In this document: positions 5,924 to 11,244 of the stretch, piece by piece
Layout: every line of letters starts with the position of its first letter
Numbering within the stretch: the stretch's first letter is position 1
Source: Nanobdellota archaeon
GTDB lineage: Archaea; Nanobdellota; Nanobdellia; Pacearchaeales; UBA12030
Length of the DNA stretch: 14,571 nucleotides
Direction: 5' to 3'
Assembly: GCA_018829485.1 (NCBI GenBank)
Contig: JAHJTU010000019.1
Span: 1-14,571, forward strand
Made by a program: the position numbers and the translations under genes
Notes under the pieces: model-generated
Seen by the model: only the letters and a program-made list of their open reading frames with translations
Databases searched by the model: none
What the model was told of the DNA's origin: nothing

Positions 5924-6823
5924 ATGACATATACAGAAGTTAAAGTTAAGGGAGATAAGAAATATTATTACCGTGTTAAATCTGTAAGAGAAGGTAAGAA
6001 AATCAAAAAAGAACGGAAATATCTTGGAGTAGATTTAAGCAAAAAAGAGCTGAAGGTGGTAGAAAAAGAAGCAGATAAAGAATTGGTTGTTCTTAGTAAT
6101 ATACTATCAAATGAAGAAAAGAAGTTTTTAAGTGAAATAAAAAAGGAATATTCTAAAGAGCCAAAAACAAATTTAGAAAACCGCTATGAGGCTTTTTGCT
6201 CACTTTTTACATATGACTCTAATGCAATAGAAGGCAATACTCTTACTTTACAAGAGACATCACACCTTTTATTTGATAAAATAGTGCCTGCAAAATCTTT
6301 AAGAGAGATAAACGAAGCATTAAATCATAAGAAAGCATTTGATTATTTATTGAATTATAAGGGAGATATTACAAAAAGTTTTATCTGTAAACTGCATGAA
6401 TTAGTTGTTAAGGAAACCCTAAAATCAGGACTAGAATCACAAGTTGGTAATTATAGGGACGTTCAAGTCTATATTCGCGGAGTTCAATGGATTCCACCAA
6501 AGGCCAGTGAAGTATCAAAAGAGATGAAATCCTTACTTTCTTGGTATTCAAGAAATAAAAAGAAATTTCATCCAATTGTGATAGCAGCATATTTTCATTC
6601 TGCATTTGAACTAATTCATCCATTTGTTGATGGCAATGGTAGGGTTGGACGACTTTTAATGAATTTTATTTTACGTAAGAATAAATATCCAATGATTAAT
6701 ATTCTAAATAGAATTAAAAAAAAGTATTACACTGCATTGGGAAAAGCTCAGGAAGATGGAGATTTAAAACCCTTTGTAAAACTGCTCTTGGATATTTTGA
6801 AGAAGAGCAATCTTTTGATTTAA
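5924..6823 (+). CDS. Fic-family protein (predicted AMP transferase, class II)
   Basis: The 299-aa protein carries the Fic signature HPFVDGNGRVGR at residues 232-243 (catalytic H232; phosphate-binding GNGR), and upstream the inhibitory-helix motif SNAIEGN at residues 99-105, which matches (S/T)xxxE(G/N) with E103 placed to clash with the ATP gamma-phosphate. An N-terminal inhibitory helix defines class II Fic enzymes. The flap region (about 183-193, YIRGVQWIPP) is also visible. A basic N-terminal segment (residues 10-35, rich in Lys/Arg) is like other archaeal Fic proteins and may bind DNA or RNA. The expected activity is transfer of AMP or another NMP from the nucleotide to a target Ser/Thr/Tyr. 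No separate antitoxin gene is adjacent. The promoter lies inside a perfect inverted repeat. Confidence 0.9.
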   Translation: MTYTEVKVKGDKKYYYRVKSVREGKKIKKERKYLGVDLSKKELKVVEKEADKELVVLSNILSNEEKKFLSEIKKEYSKEPKTNLENRYEAFCSLFTYDSNAIEGNTLTLQETSHLLFDKIVPAKSLREINEALNHKKAFDYLLNYKGDITKSFICKLHELVVKETLKSGLESQVGNYRDVQVYIRGVQWIPPKASEVSKEMKSLLSWYSRNKKKFHPIVIAAYFHSAFELIHPFVDGNGRVGRLLMNFILRKNKYPMINILNRIKKKYYTALGKAQEDGDLKPFVKLLLDILKKSNLLI

Positions 6824-6936
6824 ATCATAGGTATATCTTAAAGACATATCCATCAAGAAAAAACTTGATTGAAGAATTGCAAAAAAGAGAATGCAAAAAG
6901 AATGTTGAATTCAGATTAGAGGAAGTTCTTGATTAA
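6718..6936 (+). other. Open stretch with coding character but no start (possible gene remnant)
   Basis: Frame 1 is open from about 6718 to the stop at 6936, overlapping the Fic 3' end. Beyond the Fic stop it reads HRYILKTYPSRKNLIEELQK followed by RECKKNVEFRLEEVLD, which has the composition of a real protein tail. There is no ATG/GTG/TTG start at a sensible place. It may be the end of a decayed gene or of an originally longer gene. Low confidence. The remaining bases to 6998 hold only the promoter of the next gene (AAGTTTAAAA, 6971-6980). Confidence 0.25.
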
Positions 6937-7001
6937 TTCTGTTTTGTTTTCTTTTTTACATTTTAGAAAAAAGTTTAAAAGTTAAGAATGCTATATATGT
7001 G

Positions 7002-7394
7002 ATGGCAGATGAGAAGAAGTTTGCAAGGTTTATTGAGAATTCCAAAAGTTTTTCTTTTAATCGTTATAATTATTTAATTGAGAATTATCTTCTTCCCCAA
7101 ACTTATGTTGAAGTAGATAACATAGCCTGGAAAAGAAACACCCTTTTTGTCTTTGAAGGCTCCAGAGGAAAATTTGAAGAGAAAATTAAACAATTAAAAG
7201 AAAGATTCAATCTGTTTAAATTCAATAAATTTTCTATCATTAATAAAGGCTATCCTAATTTCCAATACATAAGAGTTTTTTACTACAATCTTAAATCACA
7301 AAGATTAATTGAAATAGATGAGAAAGGAGAACTAATCTGCACTTATTCTTATAAAGATATCCTGGAATTAACACAAGTACTTAGAAAATTATAA
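7002..7394 (+). CDS. Protein A, copy 3 of the triplicated cassette
   Basis: This 130-aa paralogue of 781-1176 and 2902-3294 has the conserved core IAWKRNTLFVFEGSRGKFEE and RVFYYNLKSQRLIEI. The N-terminal variable stretch (FNRYNYLIENYLLPQ) resembles copy 1, while the rest resembles copy 2, again a mosaic. A GTG at 6999 is in frame, but the ATG at 7002 aligns with the starts of copies 1 and 2 (MTDE/MADE) and is chosen. The TATA-like AAAGTTTAAAA at 6970-6980 gives a very short leader. Protein B follows after 24 nt. Function unknown. Confidence 0.8.
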   Translation: MADEKKFARFIENSKSFSFNRYNYLIENYLLPQTYVEVDNIAWKRNTLFVFEGSRGKFEEKIKQLKERFNLFKFNKFSIINKGYPNFQYIRVFYYNLKSQRLIEIDEKGELICTYSYKDILELTQVLRKL

Positions 7395-7418
7395 AAACTC
7401 CAAAAACATTTAACAAAT

Positions 7419-7739
7419 ATGGTAGAAGATATTTTCTTTAATACTGAAAGTATGAAAGAAGTAGAAGGACTTGCAAAAATACTTCAGAATACTTTGCCTA
7501 AATTGGGTTACAAACCAGTTTTTGGTGGTGGTGTTATAGCTCTTCATGATGGAATAGATAACAGAACATATTATTTTGAACATGGGAATTCTGGTTGTTA
7601 TTACAAGTTTGACTTAAATAATGGAAAATATGATGCCTCAATAAAATTCAAGAACCTCCCAGAAAAGCATTATGATGTTATTTCACATGCTCTTTCCAGG
7701 AAATATCCGCAATTCTTTTTAGAGTACGCAGAGAAGTAA
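7419..7739 (+). CDS. Protein B, copy 3 of the triplicated cassette
   Basis: This 106-aa paralogue of 1201-1521 and 3319-3642 keeps the conserved LHDGIDNRTYYFE block identical to copy 1 (DNA 7539-7579 equals 1321-1361), but GYKPVFGGGV replaces GYKPVPSPGV, and the 3' part resembles copy 2. The same tail, LSRKYPQFFLEYAEK, is present. The stop is followed after 2 nt by the first copy of the hairpin repeat family (7742), so this gene marks the left border of the accessory array. Function unknown. Confidence 0.78.
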   Translation: MVEDIFFNTESMKEVEGLAKILQNTLPKLGYKPVFGGGVIALHDGIDNRTYYFEHGNSGCYYKFDLNNGKYDASIKFKNLPEKHYDVISHALSRKYPQFFLEYAEK

Positions 7740-7741
7740 TG

Positions 7742-7804
7742 TTTTCTTAACCGCGTAATAGCATTGTTAAATGAAGACAAGTTTTGAAGATAAAGATAAG
7801 AAAA
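7742..7804 (+). repeat. Hairpin repeat, copy 1 of 5
   Basis: Outer arms TTTTCTTA (7742-7749) and TAAGAAAA (7797-7804) pair perfectly. An apical stem pairs TTGT (7765-7768) with ACAA and AGC with GTT around an A-rich loop. The 5' core, TTTTCTTAACCGCGTAATAG, is shared with copies at 8710, 9603, 10955 and 14377. The following 28 nt (7803-7830) are identical to 8772-8799 and hold the TATA box of the next gene. It starts 2 nt after the protein B stop. The nature (recombination site, structured RNA or regulator) is unknown. Confidence 0.7.
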
Positions 7805-7849
7805 TACTAAATCAGCAAAATTTATATAATATGGATGCAGATAATTATT

Positions 7850-8116
7850 ATGGAATCTGCAACTACAATAGATGAAAAAATTCAAGAAGATATTTTAAAA
7901 GAAGAATCAAAAATAGTCGAAGCTTTAGAAGAATATTATGAAAGATTTGATACAGAGAGGAGTATAACATATAATGGAGCAGCACGTAAAAGAGGAGTAA
8001 ATCCTGTTCTTGTTGTATATTTCTTTAGAGAGGGTATTGGAGTACCAGACAATAAAGAAGATGCAGAAATTTACTTAAGGAATTTGAGGGAATATAAAAA
8101 ATCAAGATATCTTTAG
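7850..8116 (+). CDS. UPF0175-like antitoxin of a PIN module (module 1)
   Basis: The 88-aa protein has an acidic helical N terminus (residues 1-32) and a helix-turn-helix-like segment, TYNGAARKRGVNPVLVVYFF (about 43-62), followed by REGIGVPDNKEDAEIYL. This resembles the small HTH antitoxins (UPF0175 type) that pair with PIN toxins. The frame opens at 7835, but the ATG at 7850 is chosen: it lies exactly 20 nt after the TATA box AATTTATATAAT (7819-7830), the same distance as in module 2. The gene converges on the PIN toxin and the last 15 nt overlap it on the opposite strand. Antitoxin identity is inferred from position, size and the paralogous module. Confidence 0.62.
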   Translation: MESATTIDEKIQEDILKEESKIVEALEEYYERFDTERSITYNGAARKRGVNPVLVVYFFREGIGVPDNKEDAEIYLRNLREYKKSRYL

Positions 8117-8602
8117 TTTTGTTAGTAAATCTATTATATAGGGGGTTCTATAATCTAGTTTTAATAAATTTTCTAAATATTTGATACTATCTTCTTTATT
8201 GAATATCCTTTTTTCTTCTGCTAATTCATATATTTTTGCTATATCTCTAATAATTCCATACAGAGATAACTTTTCTTTAGCATCTTTATTAGCATATAAA
8301 GCTTCATTTGTATCTGTAAAAAACTTATATCCAATAAATACCTCTAAATCAGCAACATCTTCTAAATCGACTTTCTTATTCCACCTTTTTACTAATCTAT
8401 CAAATCTCCTTCTTTCTTTTTCTGTCTTGAAAGTAATAGGAATAACATGAGATTCTAAGAATTCCTTTACAGGTTTATGTGACTCTAATTCTCTAAAAAC
8501 TCCTTCTGGTGCATATATTTTTTCATAAAGCTGATTAAGTAAATCTAGGTAATCAATTCTTCCCAACCATGAAATTGCACTTGTATCAGCAACACATTTC
8601 AT
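8102..8602 (-). CDS. PIN-domain toxin (module 1)
   Basis: The 166-aa protein starts VADTSAISWLGRIDYLDLL, the typical first strand of PIN RNases with the catalytic Asp (D6), followed by YAPEGVFRELE (the E of the EL motif) and DLEDVADLEVFIGYKF as the second acidic cluster. In the third acidic site (ALYANKDAKEKL), Asn takes the place of the usual first Asp, though an Asp two residues on may substitute. Predicted activity: Mg-dependent endoribonuclease. A TATA box on the minus strand (GATTTATAAAG, in 8621-8631) lies about 20 nt upstream of the ATG, so the transcript is probably leaderless. The 3' end overlaps the antitoxin gene tail to tail. Confidence 0.78.
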   Translation of the reverse strand: MKCVADTSAISWLGRIDYLDLLNQLYEKIYAPEGVFRELESHKPVKEFLESHVIPITFKTEKERRRFDRLVKRWNKKVDLEDVADLEVFIGYKFFTDTNEALYANKDAKEKLSLYGIIRDIAKIYELAEEKRIFNKEDSIKYLENLLKLDYRTPYIIDLLTKLKIS

Positions 8603-8620
8603 AATAAAAGAAAACCCCTT

Positions 8621-8664
8621 TTCTTTATAAATCTTATCTTTATTCTTACTTGTTAGTAGTTACT
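8621..8664 (-). promoter_or_regulatory. Promoter of PIN toxin 1, duplicated at 9528-9572
   Basis: This 44-nt block recurs upstream of PIN toxin 2 with a 1-nt indel. On the minus strand it holds the TATA box (GATTTATAAAG) nearest the gene and, farther upstream, AGTAACTACTAACAAGTAAG. The plus-strand sequence TAGTA-GT-TACT within it is an inverted repeat and could be the site of a shared repressor. Such conservation beyond a TATA box suggests common control of both toxins. Confidence 0.6.
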
Positions 8665-8709
8665 TATATTGGATTTTAATTGTCTTGTTATAATATCTTC
8701 CCCTACTTC

Positions 8710-8773
8710 TTTTCTTAACCCGCCAATAGCATTGTTAAGGGAAAACAAGCTTTTAAGAGAAGGCTAAGGACAA
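8710..8773 (+). repeat. Hairpin repeat, copy 2 of 5
   Basis: The left arm TTTTCTTAACC (8710-8720) pairs with GGCTAAGGACAA (8762-8773) with an A x C mismatch and a G.T pair. The apical stem pairs AGC-TTGTT (8728-8730, 8732-8736) with AACAA-GCT. Compared with copy 1 the arms changed on both sides, so structure seems more conserved than sequence. It is followed by the 28-nt block 8772-8799, identical to copy 1, with the TATA box of the antitoxin gene. It lies between PIN toxin 1 and module 2. Confidence 0.7.
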
Positions 8774-8818
8774 TACTAAATCAGCAAAATTTATATAATT
8801 TGAAAGGTAATAAATGTT

Positions 8819-9037
8819 ATGGAAGAAAAGGATCTAGAATGTAAAATAATTGAAGTTTTAGAAAGATATTATAATGGTGGTGTTACCTTAGCGAGAGTAT
8901 CCGAAGATGTCAATGTTTCTAGATATGATGTTATACAATTTATGATAGAATACAAATTATCTCCAGAAACTAGGTCACCTATTAAAGAGAGAAATCTTGA
9001 AAAATTGGAAGAAATTAAATCTAAAGTATATGTTTAA
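8819..9037 (+). CDS. UPF0175-like antitoxin of a PIN module (module 2)
   Basis: The 72-aa protein has an N-terminal helix (CKIIEVLERYYNG), an HTH-like segment VTLARVSEDVNVSRYDVIQF (residues 22-41) and a C-terminal helix rich in Lys and Glu. The HTH position and the order of elements match the antitoxin of module 1 although the sequences have diverged. The ATG is 20 nt after the TATA box AATTTATATAAT (8788-8799), whose 28-nt context is identical to module 1. The last 17 nt overlap the PIN toxin gene on the opposite strand. Confidence 0.62.
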   Translation: MEEKDLECKIIEVLERYYNGGVTLARVSEDVNVSRYDVIQFMIEYKLSPETRSPIKERNLEKLEEIKSKVYV

Positions 9038-9509
9038 GTTTTTCTAATTCTTCTTCTATTTCTTGTGTAGTATATCCAGCAAAATTAATTAATTTTAATA
9101 GATAACTTTTAAGTGAAGCAGAGTCATATACAATTTTACCTATATCTAGCGGGTCCATAACTCTTATTCCTAAGTTTTTTGCCTTATGTGTTGCTTCTGT
9201 ATTTGCAAGTAATGCATAATTTAATTTTCTTGATTTATATAAAGCTATAACAGATGATTCTCCTTTCCCGAGCCCATACTCTTTAGAAATTCTATCTGTT
9301 AACTCTTTTTCATCATCTTTTAAAGGTTCTCTAATCAGAAATTCAGAATTTTTTATTTTTATTGCATCATCAGATTCTCTTTTTTCTTGTGTTTCCTTAT
9401 AAACTGGCATTGGAACATAAACATCATCGAATATATCACTTAATAATTCTAACTCATCTATTTTTGCTAAATAAATAAGTGGTGAAGTATTTGTAACTAC
9501 CTTTACCAT
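9021..9509 (-). CDS. PIN-domain (DUF3368-like) toxin of module 2, catalytic residues altered
   Basis: The 162-aa protein matches DUF3368-type PIN proteins: TNTSPLIYLAKIDELELL, then VYVPMPVYKET, then GLGKGESSVIALYKSRKL and YALLANTEATHKAKNLGIRV. Two expected acidic residues are changed: the first motif reads VTNTS instead of V(A/V)DTS (Asn at residue 7), and the motif normally reading LL(I/T)DD reads LLANTE. The GES acidic site and the Glu of the KET motif remain. It is either a weakened or inactive RNase or one with a shifted metal site. The promoter block (9528-9572) is a near copy of the one for PIN toxin 1. The gene overlaps its partner by 17 nt, tail to tail. Confidence 0.75.
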   Translation of the reverse strand: MVKVVTNTSPLIYLAKIDELELLSDIFDDVYVPMPVYKETQEKRESDDAIKIKNSEFLIREPLKDDEKELTDRISKEYGLGKGESSVIALYKSRKLNYALLANTEATHKAKNLGIRVMDPLDIGKIVYDSASLKSYLLKLINFAGYTTQEIEEELEKLKHIL

Positions 9510-9527
9510 AGATTTACAATACTATCT

Positions 9528-9572
9528 TTCTTTATAAATCTTATCTTTTATTCTTACTTGTTAGTAGTTACT
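9528..9572 (-). promoter_or_regulatory. Promoter of PIN toxin 2, copy of 8621-8664
   Basis: The same block as upstream of PIN toxin 1, with one extra T. On the plus strand TTAGTA-GT-TACTAA (9561-9574) forms a 6+6 inverted repeat, longer than in the first copy. The TATA box (GATTTATAAAG on the minus strand) is about 20 nt from the start codon. Confidence 0.6.
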
Positions 9573-9602
9573 AATACTAGAAAAGTGAAACAATAAACAA
9601 GA

Positions 9603-9670
9603 TTTTCCTAACCCCACTCCAGAATAACATTTTTAAGTGGAAACGATTTCTTAAGAGTGGCTAGGGAAAA
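9603..9670 (+). repeat. Hairpin repeat, copy 3 of 5
   Basis: Left arm TTTTCCTA (9603-9610) pairs with TAGGGAAAA (9662-9670, one bulged G), and CCACT (9613-9617) pairs with AGTGG (9656-9660). AATAACATTTTTAAG within it matches the AATAGCAACATTTTTAAG of copies 4 and 5. The rest of the gap 9510-9780 holds the PIN toxin promoter, this repeat, a 34-codon open frame (9670-9774) that I do not trust as a gene, and the promoter of the MNT gene. Confidence 0.65.
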
Positions 9671-9739
9671 TGCTAGAACAAGAAGGATATCTTGAAAGAG
9701 CTGTTGCGCAAAGTAAGGATATTCAGAATAACCGAAAAG

Positions 9740-9776
9740 TTTATATACCTTTAGTAAATAATTATTTACTGTAGGT
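9740..9776 (+). promoter_or_regulatory. TATA box, 18-bp palindromic operator and SD of the MNT gene
   Basis: The TATA box TTTATATAC (9740-9748) is followed at 9753-9770 by AGTAAATAATTATTTACT, a perfect 18-bp palindrome, then by a further half-site GTAAAT (9775-9780). The palindrome covers the expected start of transcription, so the downstream winged-helix/MNT protein is likely to repress its own operon. AGGT (9773-9776) precedes the ATG at 9781 by a few bases. Confidence 0.65.
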
Positions 9777-9780
9777 AAAT

Positions 9781-10374
9781 ATGGTATCTTTAACACAAAA
9801 TGAAGCAAGAACCATGGAGTTTTTGATCAGAAATTTCTTTCAAACTTTTAATATCAATCAACTCTCAAGACAACTTCGTATAAGTCCTGCAGGAATATTT
9901 AAAATTCTAAAAAAACTAGAAAAACAAAATTTTCTCACAGAACAGAAACTAGGCAATAATATTTTTTACAAGATTAACTATGAATCTTATGAGGCATTGG
10001 ATGCCTGTAAGTTTGCTTTAACTGAGAAAAAAACAACACCTTATCTTAATGTGTGGATTAAGGATTTAGAAGAATTAAAGCAAAAGACAGAGTTGGCAAT
10101 TCTTTTTGGATCTGTACTAGATAAGGGCAGGCAAGCTAGGGATATAGATATCTTGCTTGTATTTTCTAAGAAAGACCTAAAAGAGGTTGAAAATTTAATT
10201 GATAAGTTGGATAAGATAAAACCAAAAAAAATTCATGCAGTCTATCAAACAAAAGAAGATTTAATTAAAAATATTAAAAAACAAGATAAAACAATCCTTG
10301 AAGAGATAAGAACAGGAATTATTCTTTGGGGCAGGGAAGTGTTAGTGGAGGCTATTAAAGATGGGCAGAGTTAA
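9781..10374 (+). CDS. Winged-helix plus MNT nucleotidyltransferase fusion (antitoxin of an MNT-HEPN pair)
   Basis: The 197-aa protein has an N-terminal winged HTH (residues 1-70, with NINQLSRQLRISPAGIFKIL as HTH) and a C-terminal minimal nucleotidyltransferase domain (about 90-197). The MNT signature is LFGSVLDKGRQARDIDILLV: G110-S111, then D121 and D123 of the DxD metal site, all intact. In MntA-HepT systems the MNT protein adds AMP to the HEPN RNase and blocks it. The HTH would bind the palindrome at 9753-9770. The gene overlaps the HEPN gene by 14 nt. Family and pairing are strongly supported by gene order. Confidence 0.85.
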   Translation: MVSLTQNEARTMEFLIRNFFQTFNINQLSRQLRISPAGIFKILKKLEKQNFLTEQKLGNNIFYKINYESYEALDACKFALTEKKTTPYLNVWIKDLEELKQKTELAILFGSVLDKGRQARDIDILLVFSKKDLKEVENLIDKLDKIKPKKIHAVYQTKEDLIKNIKKQDKTILEEIRTGIILWGREVLVEAIKDGQS

Positions 10375-10859
10375 AGATACTTTTCAATGGTGTTTAAAAC
10401 AAGGAGATAAAGAAAAGAAGCACAAAGGTTTGAAAAAGATTAAACCTAACTCTGAAGAATCAAAAAATCAGATTAAAAAAGCCATATCTGATCTGGACAC
10501 TATGCAGTACCTTCATAAGGGCGAAAAAACTGGATTGGGTTGCTTCTACTGCTTTTTATGCAATGTACCATTCTTTGCTGGCTATTTTGTATAAAATTGG
10601 TTATGAGTCCAGAAACCAAGAATGCACAATAACTGCAATTGAGAAATTTATTTTGGACAAGACAATCAATCTTGAACAGAAATATATTGATATGATCAGA
10701 AATTTGCAGGAAGATGTTCAAAGCGCAAAATCTATTAGAGAAGAAATGCAATATGGTTCAGAAACATCTATGGAAAAAGAAAGATGTAAAAAACTAATGG
10801 ATAATGCAAAGGATTTTGTTGATAGAATAAAAGAAGTTCTTGAAGAGCTAAGCGAGTAA
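10361..10859 (+). pseudogene. HEPN-domain gene split by a frameshift at an A6 run
   Basis: The first frame (from ATG 10361) reads GRVKDTFQWCLKQGDKEKKH and so on to about KGEK, then goes out of frame and stops at 10594. The second frame, which resumes at about 10531, reads DWVASTAFYAMYHSLLAILY then KIGYESRNQECTITAIEKF and runs to 10859. Joined, they give a HEPN protein of about 165 aa, a normal length. The change lies at AAAAAA (10524-10529): removing one A restores one frame. It may be a sequencing or assembly error, a real disabling mutation, or slippage. The motif near the expected HEPN R-x-x-x-H site reads ESRNQEC, with Gln where His would be expected. Predicted role: RNase toxin partner of the MNT protein. 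Confidence 0.72.
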
Positions 10860-10886
10860 GTTGAAAGTTGCATAAGGCCAAGAGGT

Positions 10887-10898
10887 AAATTTATAAAG
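10887..10898 (+). promoter_or_regulatory. Orphan TATA box upstream of hairpin repeat 4
   Basis: AAATTTATAAAG matches the window's TATA style, but no start codon with a real gene follows at the leaderless distance (about 10917). A transcript from here would run through the hairpin repeat at 10955-11010, including its T-run at 10965-10969. It may drive a small RNA, a long leader of the next operon, or nothing. Confidence 0.3.
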
Positions 10899-10954
10899 AA
10901 CATAAAAATAAAGATACATAACTTTCCTATATTTCTTAATGCTCGATTGGAAGG

Positions 10955-11010
10955 TTTTCTCTCCTTTTTCTTAACCGCGTAATATCAACATTTTTAAGGA
11001 GAATAGAAAA
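10955..11010 (+). repeat. Hairpin repeat, copy 4 of 5 (shortened)
   Basis: The core TTCTTAACCGCGTAATATCA and AACATTTTTAAGGA match the other copies. Here the stem is formed differently: TTTTCT (10955-10960) with AGAAAA (11005-11010), and CTCCTT (10961-10966) with AAGGAG (10996-11001), leaving a 3-nt bulge. The second half seen in copies 1-3 and 5 is missing. It ends directly at the TATA box of the precursor-peptide gene. Confidence 0.6.
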
Positions 11011-11021
11011 ATTTAAATATC
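11009..11021 (+). promoter_or_regulatory. TATA box of the RiPP operon
   Basis: AAATTTAAATATC lies 20-32 nt before the ATG at 11041, giving a leaderless or nearly leaderless transcript. No other promoter of this strength is visible up to 14376, so the four genes are probably one operon. Confidence 0.55.
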
Positions 11022-11040
11022 TTAAAAACTATTTTTGATA

Positions 11041-11238
11041 ATGGGAAAAAAAGAAAATTTAGTAGAGATTTGTGAATCAGATTTAGAAGGAATAGAAGTA
11101 AATAATGAAGTAATTGAAGAATCAGAAAAAAATTATGGAACTATTGATGAAATAAGAAATTATGAAGGAAGAGAAGAAAAATATTCTGCAAGAAATTGGA
11201 ACAGGTGTGTTTGGGGTCAATGTGTTTATAGAACTTAA
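11041..11238 (+). CDS. Predicted RiPP precursor peptide with a period-five core
   Basis: The 65-aa peptide has an acidic leader (residues 1 to about 50, Glu-rich, with ESDLEGIEVNNEVIEE as a likely recognition helix) and a C-terminal core with the sharply different sequence NWNRCVWGQCVYRT. The core repeats every five residues: W53-N-R-C-V, W58-G-Q-C-V, Y63-R-T. Each repeat starts with an aromatic residue followed two positions later by Arg, Gln or Thr, the aromatic-X-X pattern cross-linked in triceptide/cyclophane RiPPs; the two Cys (C56, C61) could also take thioether bonds. It is followed after 6 nt by a radical SAM gene. An in-frame TTG at 11035 exists, but the TATA box at 11009-11021 favours the ATG. 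The peptide is predicted from context; no homologue is known to me. Confidence 0.75.
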   Translation: MGKKENLVEICESDLEGIEVNNEVIEESEKNYGTIDEIRNYEGREEKYSARNWNRCVWGQCVYRT

Positions 11239-11244
11239 TTTTAA

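Noticed and set aside
7835..7849. Upstream ATG (7835) as start of the module 1 antitoxin.
   Set aside because: The ATG at 7850 has the same TATA-to-start distance (20 nt) as the ATG of module 2, and the five extra codons (MQIII) have no counterpart there.
8181..8450. Plus-strand ORF of 89 codons.
   Set aside because: Antisense shadow of PIN toxin 1, which has recognisable motifs and its own promoter.
9670..9774. 34-codon ORF starting inside the right arm of hairpin repeat 3.
   Set aside because: It runs through the TATA box and the 18-bp palindrome of the MNT gene, so those bases are explained by regulation; no promoter of its own is visible.
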